A model generated the notes under the pieces. It saw only the letters and a program-made list of their open reading frames with translations. It did no database searches and was not told the origin of the DNA. Positions 41,247 to 50,591 of a stretch of DNA of 64,000 nt are shown piece by piece (positions within the stretch are counted from its first letter, which is position 1; every line of letters begins with the position of its first letter). The position numbers and the translations under genes are program-made. The DNA comes from MED-G105 sp965263305 (GTDB taxonomy: Bacteria > Pseudomonadota > Alphaproteobacteria > Caulobacterales > Parvularculaceae), in NCBI GenBank assembly GCA_965263305.1, contig OZ253666.1, positions 1,240,001-1,304,000 on the forward strand, read 5' to 3'.

Positions 41247-42125
41247 TTAAAGGGCCCCGACTTTGGACCACGCGGACCATTCGCGCGCGATCGCCGCGAC
41301 GTCTTCTGGCAGCGGCCGGGCTTGGGCCTCTGCGCCGCTCAGTAACTGGCGTAATCCCCCGCTCTTTGGGGATAACCGTTTGATATTAACATCCTCACCG
41401 AAGCGAGCCTTCACAAAATCGTCCAGATGCCCGATTCCGTCGATAAGACCTCGCTCAGCAGCGCGTGGCGCGGCCCAAAACGCCCCGCTAAAGAGGTCGC
41501 CGCCAAATGCTTCGTTATCCTCCTTCAGGGCGCTACCGCGTCGCTCTCGCACCTGATCGATAAAGGCCGCGTGCATATCCTCCAGAATCTCAGCCAGTCG
41601 CGCCTTTCCCTCTTCGGTTTGAGGTCGAAACGGGTCCAGTAAATTCTTGTTTTCGCCGGCGGTTTGCACCCGACGCTCGACGCCAAGCTTTTCGATGGCG
41701 TCTGGAAAGCCAAACCCGGCTGAAATAACGCCAATCGACCCGACGATCGAGGAGCGATCCGCATAAATTTCGTCCCCGGCGATGGCCAAAAGATAGCCGC
41801 CGGACGCCCCTACATCCTCAATGAAGGATAAAACCGGCACACCCTTCTTTTTCGCGGCTCGGCGGATTTCCGACAGAATGAGGGTGGATTGAACGGGCGA
41901 TCCACCGGGCGAGTTAATCGCCAACGCCACCGCTGAGAGGTTTTTCGGCTTAAACGCCGCTTCGACTAAGGGCGCGATTTTTCTAAGGGCGAGGCCGCGC
42001 CCGCCGGGGCCCGAGTCGCCGATCACCCCCCTTAACTCAATCACCGTCACCAAGGGACGGTCGTCAAAAAGGGGGATTTTCTTCAAAAGCGGGAAAAAAG
42101 ATTTCTTTTCAGACATGAGGCTCAT
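41247..42125 (-). CDS. S49-family serine protease (SohB/SppA-like)
   Basis: A 292-residue ClpP-fold peptidase. The catalytic Ser lies in FIEDVGASGGYLLAIAGDEIYA and the partner Lys in the C-terminal half; NSPGGSPVQSTLI supplies the oxyanion loop. Members cut remnant signal peptides or misfolded membrane proteins. There is no clear N-terminal membrane helix with this start; a longer frame to 42254 would not add one. The short form resembles the alphaproteobacterial single-domain SppA. Start chosen between ATG codons at 42125 and 42116. Confidence 0.9.
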   Translation of the reverse strand: MSLMSEKKSFFPLLKKIPLFDDRPLVTVIELRGVIGDSGPGGRGLALRKIAPLVEAAFKPKNLSAVALAINSPGGSPVQSTLILSEIRRAAKKKGVPVLSFIEDVGASGGYLLAIAGDEIYADRSSIVGSIGVISAGFGFPDAIEKLGVERRVQTAGENKNLLDPFRPQTEEGKARLAEILEDMHAAFIDQVRERRGSALKEDNEAFGGDLFSGAFWAAPRAAERGLIDGIGHLDDFVKARFGEDVNIKRLSPKSGGLRQLLSGAEAQARPLPEDVAAIAREWSAWSKVGAL

Positions 42126-42455
42126 GTACGATCGCGGGAACGAGAGTTCAATGCTCGCGCGACGCGCCCTATGGGCCGCTTGAAAGAGCGCCAATCCCGG
42201 CGGTGTCGCGCTTGAGCAGGTGAATCGGTCGCAAGGCAGCGTCTTGACCCTCAATCACCCGATCCCCAGACTCTTTTGTGGATGTTGTGATCACCGATTT
42301 ACGTTGGAACGGGTTCTCCTCGTCCGAGAGTATTGTAGAACGGCGCTTGCGACCTGATCCTCAGCGGCGCAGAACAACCTTAATTTCGGCGCCGTCGCCT
42401 TTCCTGGTTTCGGTGCTTCAGGTTAACAATATCGAGCGACTAAAGAAGGCCCGTC
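42126..42455. other. Divergent intergenic region S49 protease / polyprenyl synthase
   Basis: 330 bases with the promoters of two divergent genes. No RNA gene or convincing hairpin was seen. The leftmost 129 bases could code for an N-terminal extension of the protease, but that extension has no plausible domain. Confidence 0.35.
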
Positions 42456-43553
42456 GTGCAAAGCGGAACAAACCTTGCGGTTTCAGACAGAATGCCCAAC
42501 GGCGAGGTAAGCGCTGATGGATCGGCGACACCGAGCAAGGGTCCTGTGCAGCCCGACGCGTTCGCGAACGCCGCCCTTCGCCTTCGCGACCTTTGCGACG
42601 AAGACATGACGGCGCTGGATGCCGATCTCCAAAACAGCCTTACCTCCCGGACGACGATCATTCCGGACATCGCGGGACATCTGATCAACGCCGGCGGCAA
42701 GCGATTGCGCCCGCTCCTGACGATCGCGGCGGCGCGTGCTGTGAACGACGGCGCGCCCGCGCCAGATAACCACCATATCCATCTCGCCAGCGCGGTTGAG
42801 CTCATTCATGGGGCCACGTTGCTCCATGACGATGTCGTTGACGGCTCCGATCTTCGGCGCGGCCGGCGTACGGCGAACATTATCTGGGGCAACAAAGAAA
42901 GCATTCTGGTTGGCGACTTTCTATTCTCCCGCGCCTTCGAGTTGATGGTCGCCGTGGGCGATTTGCGCGTCCTTCATATTCTCTCTGCCGCGTCGGGCGT
43001 GATCGCCGAAGGCGAGGTGATGCAGCTTTCGACGCAAAAAAACCTCGATGCCACCTTCGAGATGTATCTCGCGGTCATCGACGCCAAGACCGCCGCCCTA
43101 TTCGCCGCTGCTGCTGAGACCGGCGCGATTGTCGGCGGCGCTAATCCGGATCTCGTCAAGAATTTCCATGCCTTCGGGCGCCATCTTGGCGTCGCCTTCC
43201 AACTGGTCGATGACGCCCTCGATTACGCTGGGCTCGAAGCGGCGCTTGGTAAAAATGTCGGGGATGATTTCCGCGAAGGTAAAATGACCATGCCCGTCGT
43301 TTGCGCCCTTGCAAAAGCCACGGAGGTTGAGCGTCGGTTTTGGCGGCAGTCCTTTTCCGATAATGCTCAGACGCCAGAGGATTTTACGCGCGCCTTGGAA
43401 ATTATGGATCGCACCGGCGCTGTTGAGGAAACCTTCGCAAGCGCCAGGCGCTATGCCGCCATGGCTCTCGACAATCTCGCCGCCGCGCCGAACAACGCGT
43501 TTTCGGCGGCGTTACGTGACGTCGCGGAGCAATCCGTCGCGCGGGCTTACTAA
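42456..43553 (+). CDS. ispB: Polyprenyl (octa/decaprenyl) diphosphate synthase
   Basis: A 365-residue trans-prenyltransferase. The first Asp-rich motif is LLHDDVVDGSDLRRGR and the second is QLVDDALDY; GGKRLRPLL is the allylic-site start. Long-chain enzymes of this type make the ubiquinone side chain. The GTG at 42456 has AGAAGG six bases upstream; an internal ATG at 42492 lacks one. The 45 residues before the core are extra and polar. The chain length cannot be read from the sequence by eye, hence the symbol is tentative. Confidence 0.93.
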   Translation: MQSGTNLAVSDRMPNGEVSADGSATPSKGPVQPDAFANAALRLRDLCDEDMTALDADLQNSLTSRTTIIPDIAGHLINAGGKRLRPLLTIAAARAVNDGAPAPDNHHIHLASAVELIHGATLLHDDVVDGSDLRRGRRTANIIWGNKESILVGDFLFSRAFELMVAVGDLRVLHILSAASGVIAEGEVMQLSTQKNLDATFEMYLAVIDAKTAALFAAAAETGAIVGGANPDLVKNFHAFGRHLGVAFQLVDDALDYAGLEAALGKNVGDDFREGKMTMPVVCALAKATEVERRFWRQSFSDNAQTPEDFTRALEIMDRTGAVEETFASARRYAAMALDNLAAAPNNAFSAALRDVAEQSVARAY

Positions 43554-43565
43554 AAAAGACCGCCC

Positions 43566-44780
43566 CTATTCAGCCGCCCGAACCAGCGGTTCAAGCACCT
43601 CATCCTTCAGATTGCCTTGGTCGATGGCTGCGTCGCCGACGGAGGCGTCTTCGTTTCCGCCATCTTCTAAACGCGCCGCTTGCGGGGAATTCAAAAGCCC
43701 CATCGCAACAAAGCGTTTGAACAAGGGCGCCGCGCCAACAAGAAGCGCCAGGGCCAACGCTGTTGGCGCTAGGAACTGCCAAGACGTCGGAAATGTCAGC
43801 ATCAGGAACGCGACCGCCGTACTAAACGCCGTCAACGCGAGATAAAGGGTCGCCGTCGATAAATGGGTCCACCCCGCTTGTGTCAGAAGCTGATAAAGAT
43901 GTTCGCGGTGCGCCGATAACAACGACTGCCCGCGCAGGCTTCGATGGACCAGCGTAAACGCAACATCAAAAAGGAACGGCATAAACGCGGTTGGGAGGAA
44001 CAGCGCTGTCACCTGGCTGCCGGTTGCGTTTGTCACCGTCACGCCAACAGCGGCAAGGATGAACCCAACAGACATCGACCCGCTGTCGCCCATAAAGAGG
44101 CGACCTTCATGAAGGTTGACCGGGGTGAACCCGATCAAGGCCGCGCCAAGCGCCAACACGATCACCGACAAAGCCGGGTCACCGGCGAGGGCGGCGGCCA
44201 GGGCGCACGCAATAGCCACAAAGGCCGCGCAAACCGCCGCGATGCCATTGACGCCATCCATGAAATTGTAAGCGTTCATAAACGCGACGATCCAAAAGAC
44301 CGTCGCTGGAATGGCGAACACGCCAAGAGCAAACTCACCGATGAACGGCGCCGGTAAAACCTCAATCGCCCCAAACACTTGCACAAAGAGAAAAGCGATC
44401 GCGCCTTGTCCTGTAAGTTTCAACAGCGGGGGCAATGTTCGCCAATCATCGAGGGCGCCAAGGGTGAAGGCGCACAGCGCGATGGCGGCGAATGCGAGGA
44501 ATGGCGTCGCCCCTTCCATGATGGCGAAGAACAATGTGGCAAGGCCCATGGCGGCGAGCCACGCGGCGAAAATCGCGAAACCGCCGGATCGCGGCGTTAC
44601 CCGACGATGGCTGGAACGCGCGTTCGGCGCATCAGGCAAAAGCCGCGACCGCGACAGAACCCGCGACAGAACAAACGACAAAAACGCTGTCGACCACATG
44701 AGGATCAGAACGACCCCGGCCGCAGCCCATGGTCCAGCCGCCCCAAAGCCGGATCCTTCGCCTGTTTCAAAACCCCACAT
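43566..44780 (-). CDS. Polyprenyl-phosphate glycosyl-1-phosphate transferase (WecA/MraY family)
   Basis: A 404-residue polytopic enzyme with about eleven helices. Catalytic features are LGALDDWRTLPP, NAYNFMDGVNGIA, GRLFMGDSGSMSVGF and the HxxH-type loop SAHREHLYQ, all placed as in WecA/WbpL/TagO. It transfers a sugar phosphate to undecaprenyl phosphate to start surface-glycan assembly. The C-terminal 60 residues are extra: Ala-rich and acidic, without recognised motifs. Convergent with the polyprenyl synthase gene. A partner for the exosortase/GT4 region at 30 kb is possible. Confidence 0.9.
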   Translation of the reverse strand: MWGFETGEGSGFGAAGPWAAAGVVLILMWSTAFLSFVLSRVLSRSRLLPDAPNARSSHRRVTPRSGGFAIFAAWLAAMGLATLFFAIMEGATPFLAFAAIALCAFTLGALDDWRTLPPLLKLTGQGAIAFLFVQVFGAIEVLPAPFIGEFALGVFAIPATVFWIVAFMNAYNFMDGVNGIAAVCAAFVAIACALAAALAGDPALSVIVLALGAALIGFTPVNLHEGRLFMGDSGSMSVGFILAAVGVTVTNATGSQVTALFLPTAFMPFLFDVAFTLVHRSLRGQSLLSAHREHLYQLLTQAGWTHLSTATLYLALTAFSTAVAFLMLTFPTSWQFLAPTALALALLVGAAPLFKRFVAMGLLNSPQAARLEDGGNEDASVGDAAIDQGNLKDEVLEPLVRAAE

Positions 44781-44915
44781 GGCTCTTTTGCCTTCCCAGT
44801 CCCACGCGTCGATGGGTACCGCCTAAGGTGAGGGCGCGCAAGCGAACCGTCCACTCCCAACATCGGGAAATTTTCACCTCAATCGGCGATATCCGTGACC
44901 CGTCGCCGATCATCG

Positions 44916-45851
44916 TTATTCGCGACCATTATTTTTATTCGCGACCATGGCGGCCGCCGACCACCATCCTTGCGCCGTCCCCCGTTGCGCCGCCGCCTCG
45001 GCCGAGGCGAGCGAGGTAAAGAGGCCAAAAACCGTTGCGCCGGAACCCGACATGCGGGCGCAAAAACAATCCTGTTGCGCCGACAGCATGTCGATGATTG
45101 CCCCTATCGACGATGACCGCGCGACAGCAAAGGGTTCGAGATCGTTTCGCGACACGGTTATCATCGCCTCAACCCCGGCGATATCAGCGCTGGCCGGCGA
45201 TTGCTGCACCGGCGATGGCGGCGCCGGATTCGCTTCGTCAAAAGCGCGGAAAATTGGTCCCGTCGGCATCGGCTCCAATGGGTTGATCAGACAAATCGCC
45301 ATCGGCGGTAGGTCTGGGCCAGGGGTTAGCACCTCCCCAGCGCCGCCGACGAAAACAGGCGCCTCCGCCAAACAGGCAGGGACATCCGCCCCAAGACGAA
45401 ATGCAAGATCGCGTAATTCCTCTGGCGCCAGTGACACATCCCAGAGACGCATGAGCGCGCGAAGCGCCGCGGCCGCATCAGAAGAACCACCACCGATACC
45501 AGCGGCAATCGGCAACCTTTTGTCTAAGGTAATCGCTGCGCCCAATGACTCCGGCCGTAGGCGTTTCCCGCCCTCGCCGGCAATCGTGTCGCGCAAGGCG
45601 GCGCCCGCCCGCCAGACGAGGTTTCCCTCTATAGGCTCATCCTTCAACGGTCCGCCGAACGGCCCTGTGATATTGAGGGATAGGTCATCGGCTGGTTCAA
45701 CGGTGATCACATCGCCGGTTTCAGCAAAAACGAATAAACTCGCCAGGTCATGCAGCCCATCTGGGCGAACGCCCCCTACATGAAGATAGAGGTTGACCTT
45801 CGCGGCGGCCCTTTCCTCGATCGTCTTGGCAGGGAAGTTTCCGGCCATCAT
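44916..45851 (-). CDS. ispE: 4-diphosphocytidyl-2-C-methyl-D-erythritol kinase
   Basis: A GHMP kinase of about 311 residues that phosphorylates CDP-methylerythritol in the MEP isoprenoid pathway. The substrate-binding KVNLYLHVGGVRPDGLH and the ATP loop LPIAAGIGGGSSDAAAALRAL are canonical, as is RMSGSGATVFGLF near the end. The last nine residues derive from a 12-base direct repeat. The start lies between GTG 45857 and ATG 45851/45848, just after the stop of the TPR gene. Confidence 0.95.
   Translation of the reverse strand: MMAGNFPAKTIEERAAAKVNLYLHVGGVRPDGLHDLASLFVFAETGDVITVEPADDLSLNITGPFGGPLKDEPIEGNLVWRAGAALRDTIAGEGGKRLRPESLGAAITLDKRLPIAAGIGGGSSDAAAALRALMRLWDVSLAPEELRDLAFRLGADVPACLAEAPVFVGGAGEVLTPGPDLPPMAICLINPLEPMPTGPIFRAFDEANPAPPSPVQQSPASADIAGVEAMITVSRNDLEPFAVARSSSIGAIIDMLSAQQDCFCARMSGSGATVFGLFTSLASAEAAAQRGTAQGWWSAAAMVANKNNGRE
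44918..44948. repeat. Two 12-base direct repeats at the 3' end of ispE
   Basis: ATTCGCGACCAT occurs at 44918-44929 and 44937-44948. The duplication spans the stop region and alters the C terminus of IspE. Confidence 0.8.
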
Positions 45852-45857
45852 CGCCAC

Positions 45858-47645
45858 TTACGATTTTGCGTCAGCCGCGGCGTCAGTCAGCGCGTCAACG
45901 GCGTCACCGCCCTCGGGCGCATCGCTTGCGGGATCGGCGAGGCCATCTTGCAACTTCGATTCGATAATTTCCACGGTATCGCTCGACGGCTCTAGTTCAA
46001 GTGCTCGGCGCCACTGATAGGTCGCTTCACGCTCCCGCCCTAAGCGCCAGTAAACATCGCCAAGATGATCCGTAATCGTTGGGTCTTCCGGCGCCAATGT
46101 CGCCGCCTCCTCGAGGTGACCGACGGCTTCCTCATATTGACCGAGTTTGTAATACGCCCATCCAAGGCTATCGGTAATCGCGGCGTCCTTCGGGTTGAGC
46201 GCGAGCGCCTTTTCGATCAGGTCAAACGCCTCCTCAAGGTTCACCCCACGCTCGGCCCAGCTATAGCCCAGATGATTGAGCGTCGTGGGTTCTTCCGGGG
46301 CAAGGCTATAGGCTTTCTTGAAATCAGCCTCAGCGCCATCCCAGTTCTTTTCATCGAGATAGGCCGAACCGCGAAGGATATAATAACGCCAAACATCATC
46401 CGGCGGGTTGTCGCCGATCGCGGCCAGCGCGTCCGTGATGACAGCGGCGGCTTCTTCGCGGCGCTCTTCAACAGCGTACAACGTGGCGAGGAAATACTGC
46501 GCTTCATACGGCGCATCGACCCTTTTGACGGCGCTCTTCAGCTTGCGGATCGCTTGGGCTTCGCGCTCAGCAATGGCGTACCCGCGAGCGATATCGATTT
46601 GCGCCTGCTCGTAATGAGGGGAGGAAGGCGGGATCGCCGCCAATACCTTTTCCGCCCCTTCAAAATCCTCATAGATATTCAGGATACCGCCGACCAAACG
46701 CCTCGCTTCTGCGAGGTCCGGCTTCAGATAGAGGGCAAGCTGCGCGAAGGCGAGGGGTAGATTGTAACGAGGCTCCCCGACATTAAAGCCAGCCGCCTCT
46801 GCCCGCTCTCGCTCTCCCGCCGATTGCTGGAGGAGCGCAGACGCAAAAGCGTGGAGCGCGATCGCCGCGCCGGTTTGAGGGGTGATATCCTCGTATGCGT
46901 CCGATGGCGCCCCCCGCCCGGCTTCCAATTGATCGAGACGCTTTAACGCCGCCGTCGACAAACGGCGCGACGGCCCACGTTCATTCGCAAGAAGCGTGTA
47001 GTACTCCCGCGCTGCCGCCAAATCACCTGACCGCTCCAGAAAAGCGCCGAAGGCCTGGCGTGCGATCGGGCCGCCAAAGCCGAGGGCCGAGACTTGAAAC
47101 GCCTGGCGAGCAATATCCGTATCGCCGGCTTTCTCCGCCAGGAACGCTTTGTGGGTGGCGTTGAACCCTTTGAACACATCCTCGCCGGACGCATCGAGGC
47201 GTTTGATTCCTGCGGCGGGCCCTTCAAGCCCCGCCTCGATCCAAACATTGGTGAGGTTCGCGACTGATTTAATGAAAGGCTCATTAAAGGGCCCCTCAAG
47301 CAATTCTTGCGCAGCCGGCAGGTTCCCCTCTTTCAAGGCCTGAAGGGCAAGCACGAGGAGGGGCATGCCCTCCGGCTTTGCCTCATCACTGACCACAAGT
47401 GCGCGGGCGGTCGCCAAAGCGTTTTCAACATCGCCGGCGGCGAGTTGGTAAAAGTAAGTGCGGCGGGTCAATTCGAGGTTGCCGGGGGTGGCAAGCCGCG
47501 CCCCATCGAAGGACGTCGCCGCCGCTTCGACATTGTTCAATCTCGCCGCGAGGCGGGCACTCAAATATTCGCCGGTAGCCGGTTTTTCCAGCGAGGGCGC
47601 CGTTGCGCATCCGCACGCGACCATCAAGGTCGCGAAAGCCGCCAT
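45858..47645 (-). CDS. TPR-repeat lipoprotein
   Basis: A 595-residue protein with an N-terminal lipoprotein-type signal (MAAFATLMVACGCAT) and at least nine tetratricopeptide repeats (for example AEADFKKAYSLAPEEPTTLNH, AVGHLEEAATLAPEDPTITDH). The repeats in the C-terminal half are the most regular. It resembles the periplasmic TPR protein found next to ispE in alphaproteobacteria, of unknown function. The Asp/Ala-rich end is unstructured. The start is the ATG at 47645, 16 bases after the etfQO stop; longer frames would run into etfQO. Confidence 0.88.
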   Translation of the reverse strand: MAAFATLMVACGCATAPSLEKPATGEYLSARLAARLNNVEAAATSFDGARLATPGNLELTRRTYFYQLAAGDVENALATARALVVSDEAKPEGMPLLVLALQALKEGNLPAAQELLEGPFNEPFIKSVANLTNVWIEAGLEGPAAGIKRLDASGEDVFKGFNATHKAFLAEKAGDTDIARQAFQVSALGFGGPIARQAFGAFLERSGDLAAAREYYTLLANERGPSRRLSTAALKRLDQLEAGRGAPSDAYEDITPQTGAAIALHAFASALLQQSAGERERAEAAGFNVGEPRYNLPLAFAQLALYLKPDLAEARRLVGGILNIYEDFEGAEKVLAAIPPSSPHYEQAQIDIARGYAIAEREAQAIRKLKSAVKRVDAPYEAQYFLATLYAVEERREEAAAVITDALAAIGDNPPDDVWRYYILRGSAYLDEKNWDGAEADFKKAYSLAPEEPTTLNHLGYSWAERGVNLEEAFDLIEKALALNPKDAAITDSLGWAYYKLGQYEEAVGHLEEAATLAPEDPTITDHLGDVYWRLGREREATYQWRRALELEPSSDTVEIIESKLQDGLADPASDAPEGGDAVDALTDAAADAKS

Positions 47646-47661
47646 CCGCGTCGGGCGCGGC

Positions 47662-49347
47662 TTACATATTAGGGTAGTTGGGGCCGCCCCCACCTTCCGG
47701 GGTCGCCCAAACGATATTCTGGGAAGGATCTTTAATATCGCAGGTCTTACAGTGAACGCAGTTTTGAGCATTGATCTGGAACCGTGGGTTTGACCCGTTG
47801 TCTTCTGTGAGCACTTCATAAACACCGGCCGGGCAGTAGCGTTGCGCCGGTTCGGCGTAGAGAGGCAGGTTTACCTTAATCGGCGTCGCCGCATCCTTAA
47901 GTTTCAGATGAGCGGGCTGATCTTCCTCGTGATTGGTAAACGAATACGATACATTCGTGAGCCGGTCGAAGGTCAAAACCCCGTCAGCTTTGGGATATTC
48001 GGGCGGTTTGTGACTGGCTGCCGGCTCCGTGGAGGCCGCATCGGTCTTTCCATGGCTCTGCGTGCCGAAAAACGAGAACCCGAGCGCATTCGTCCAGGCG
48101 TCTAGGCCGCCAAGCCCCATGGCGCCGACCAGCGTACCGTATTTGCTCCATAAGGGTTTGAAATTCCTGGCGTTATGCAGCTCTTTGCGAACATCGGAGA
48201 CAGCATAGGCCGCCTCATAGGCGTCGAGCATATCCCCTTCCCGGCCAGCCGCCAGCGCTTCGGAGACAGCGTCCGCCGCCATCATGCCGGTCAACATCGC
48301 ATTATGATTGCCCTTGATGCGCGGCACGTTCACGAACCCCGCAGAACAGCCAACGAGCGCCCCCCCAGGGAAGGCGAGCTTCGGCACGGCCTGGGCGCCG
48401 CCTTCGGTAATCGCGCGTGCGCCATAGGCGATGCGCTTACCGCCCTCTAAGAGGTCAGCAATTTCCGGGTGGGTTTTAAACTTTTGAAACTCACCATACG
48501 GAAAGAGGTGTGGGTTCTTGTAATTCAAATGCACAACGAACCCCACCGCCACGGTGTTGTCGTTGTAGTGGTAGATAAACGACCCGCCGCCGCTATCATT
48601 GTTAAGGGGCCATCCGAAGGTGTGCTGCACGTGGCCAGGCCGACTTTTCTCCGGCTTTACCTCCCAAAGCTCCTTCATGCCGATGCCATATTTTTGCGGA
48701 TCGCGCCCATCATCGAGAGCGTATTTGGCGATGATCTGCTTCGCGAGAGACCCACGCACGCCTTCGCCGATCAACACATATTTGCCGTGGATTTCGACGC
48801 CCGGTTCGTAGCTGTCTTTTGCCTCACCTTCTTTGCCGATCCCCATTTCGCCGACAATGACGCCGCTGACCGATCCATCACCGCGATACAACAATTTCGA
48901 CGCGGCCATGCCGGGATAAATCTCTACGCCCATGGCTTCGGCTTGTTCTGCGAGCCAACGACAAACATTGCCCATGGAGACAATGTAGTTGCCGTGGTTC
49001 TGCAAAACCTTCGGCAATGCGAAGGGCGGCAGGGGCAATCCACCGGCGGGGCCAAGCAGTTTGATGCTTTCCGATTTAACCGGCGTATCGAGAGGCGCGC
49101 CGCGTTCTTTCCAGTCCGGGAAGAGCTGGTTGATGCCCGCAGGGTCCAGGACCGCGCCGGAGAGAATATGAGCGCCGACTTCAGAGCCTTTTTCAATCAC
49201 CACCACCGATACCTCGGCGCCGGTTTTTTCGGCGTTCTGCATCAGACGGATCGCGGCGGACAAGCCTGACGGCCCAGCGCCGACGATCACCACGTCAAAT
49301 TCCATTTTTTCCCGTTCAACGGCGGGGGTTGGCTCTTCTGCGGCCAT
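47662..49347 (-). CDS. etfQO: Electron transfer flavoprotein-ubiquinone oxidoreductase
   Basis: A 561-residue membrane-peripheral flavo-iron-sulphur enzyme that passes electrons from ETF (fatty and amino acid oxidation) to ubiquinone. The FAD-binding VVIVGAGPSGLSAAIRL begins at about residue 19. The quinone-binding region shows GPEGVRGSLAKQ-like residues (GEGVRGSLAKQ). The C-terminal 4Fe-4S module is RYCPAGVYEV and CVHCKTCDIKDP. AAAGG before the ATG at 49347 supports the start. It is followed by the TPR and ispE genes with short gaps, probably one operon. Confidence 0.97.
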   Translation of the reverse strand: MAAEEPTPAVEREKMEFDVVIVGAGPSGLSAAIRLMQNAEKTGAEVSVVVIEKGSEVGAHILSGAVLDPAGINQLFPDWKERGAPLDTPVKSESIKLLGPAGGLPLPPFALPKVLQNHGNYIVSMGNVCRWLAEQAEAMGVEIYPGMAASKLLYRGDGSVSGVIVGEMGIGKEGEAKDSYEPGVEIHGKYVLIGEGVRGSLAKQIIAKYALDDGRDPQKYGIGMKELWEVKPEKSRPGHVQHTFGWPLNNDSGGGSFIYHYNDNTVAVGFVVHLNYKNPHLFPYGEFQKFKTHPEIADLLEGGKRIAYGARAITEGGAQAVPKLAFPGGALVGCSAGFVNVPRIKGNHNAMLTGMMAADAVSEALAAGREGDMLDAYEAAYAVSDVRKELHNARNFKPLWSKYGTLVGAMGLGGLDAWTNALGFSFFGTQSHGKTDAASTEPAASHKPPEYPKADGVLTFDRLTNVSYSFTNHEEDQPAHLKLKDAATPIKVNLPLYAEPAQRYCPAGVYEVLTEDNGSNPRFQINAQNCVHCKTCDIKDPSQNIVWATPEGGGGPNYPNM

Positions 49348-49551
49348 TCGAAACCCTTTCTTTGAGATGCATCGCGACATCGCGCCGGCTCAAGACCGCG
49401 CGCATCGCGATATATCCATTCATCAATAAGTTGCCACGAGTTAGAGCAAATATTTCAACACCGCGCCATGGGAGGAAGCGCCGCGGGCTGCAATTTAGGC
49501 TGCATTGCACAATCGCGATGACTTCGGCCCCCTGTTTTGATACAAACGTCC

Positions 49552-50412
49552 ATGGGCAATCCGCATCCGATAGAATCTGAATCTCGCCACGAGGGTTTGC
49601 GGGCGCTGTTGCATTGGTATGTCGAGATGGGCGTTGACGCCGTCGTCGCAGACGAGCCGCAAGACGCCTTCGCGGCCACCATCGCCGCCACCCAAACGGC
49701 GCGTGAAACGTTTCGCCAGGAAATTTCGGCATCCACATCCCCAGAACGCCCGACCAAAAAACGCAACGCCCAACCGGTCTCCGTTATCTCCGCCAAAGAA
49801 AACGCGGTCCCCGCTGATGAGGCGATCTCCGCCGCTCAAGCCAGCGCCGCCGGGTGCGACACGATTGACGCCCTAGCCGCCGCGGTCGGCGCCTTCGATC
49901 TATGCCCTCTAAAGACCGGCGCTCGAAACACTGTGTTCATCGACGGCGCCGTGGATGGCGACCTTCTGATAATTGGCGAGGCGCCCGGCCGTGATGAAGA
50001 TCGGATCGGCAAACCCTTTGTGGGCCGGGCGGGTCAGTTGCTGGACAAAATGCTCGCGGCGATCGAGCGATCGCGGGAAACGGACACTCTCATTTCTAAT
50101 GTGATTTTTTGGCGCCCGCCGGGAAATCGCACCCCAACCCAAACAGAAGTCGCCATGTGCCGTCCTTTTGTTGATCGCCTGATTACCCTCCATCGTCCAA
50201 AAGCAATTCTGCTCGCGGGCGGCGCGCCGACCCAAGCGATGCTTGGCCTCACGGGCATCATGCGCAATCGGGGCAAATGGCAGACAATTGATTCACAGGC
50301 GGGCGCTATCCCCGCACTGCCGATCTTCCACCCTGCGTTCCTTTTACGCCAACCCGGCCAGAAACGACTTGCCTGGCAGGATTTACTTGCGTTGCAGGAG
50401 AGACTTGCCTGA
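49552..50412 (+). CDS. Uracil-DNA glycosylase, family 4/5-type
   Basis: A 286-residue base-excision repair enzyme. Motif A is IIGEAPGRDEDRIGKPFVGRAGQLLD, and SNVIFWRPPGNRTPTQTE is the second conserved block. The third motif is the IFHPAFLLRQP loop. In classical family 4 enzymes four Cys bind a 4Fe-4S cluster; here I see only three clear candidates (in AAGCDT, FDLCPLK and VAMCRPF), so the cluster is uncertain. About 90 residues of low-complexity sequence precede the domain. The ATG at 49552 starts MGNPHPIESESRHEG. Divergent from etfQO. Confidence 0.9.
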   Translation: MGNPHPIESESRHEGLRALLHWYVEMGVDAVVADEPQDAFAATIAATQTARETFRQEISASTSPERPTKKRNAQPVSVISAKENAVPADEAISAAQASAAGCDTIDALAAAVGAFDLCPLKTGARNTVFIDGAVDGDLLIIGEAPGRDEDRIGKPFVGRAGQLLDKMLAAIERSRETDTLISNVIFWRPPGNRTPTQTEVAMCRPFVDRLITLHRPKAILLAGGAPTQAMLGLTGIMRNRGKWQTIDSQAGAIPALPIFHPAFLLRQPGQKRLAWQDLLALQERLA

Positions 50413-50591
50413 TATCCAAGGTCGGCCAACCAATCACAGCTTGACGATGGTCATCACCCGCAACGGTGAACGAAAGTTAAGACACGCTTAATTTGGATTG
50501 ACATATCTTTATCAGACCGCTCACCCAAATGGTCGCGACCCTGTTCGCCGCCCACCTGACGAGTAGCGTAAAAATCGAGGAGACGAGGCGC

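Noticed and set aside
43944..44826. Several plus-strand frames over the WecA-like gene
   Set aside because: They are antisense shadows of a GC-rich membrane protein gene.
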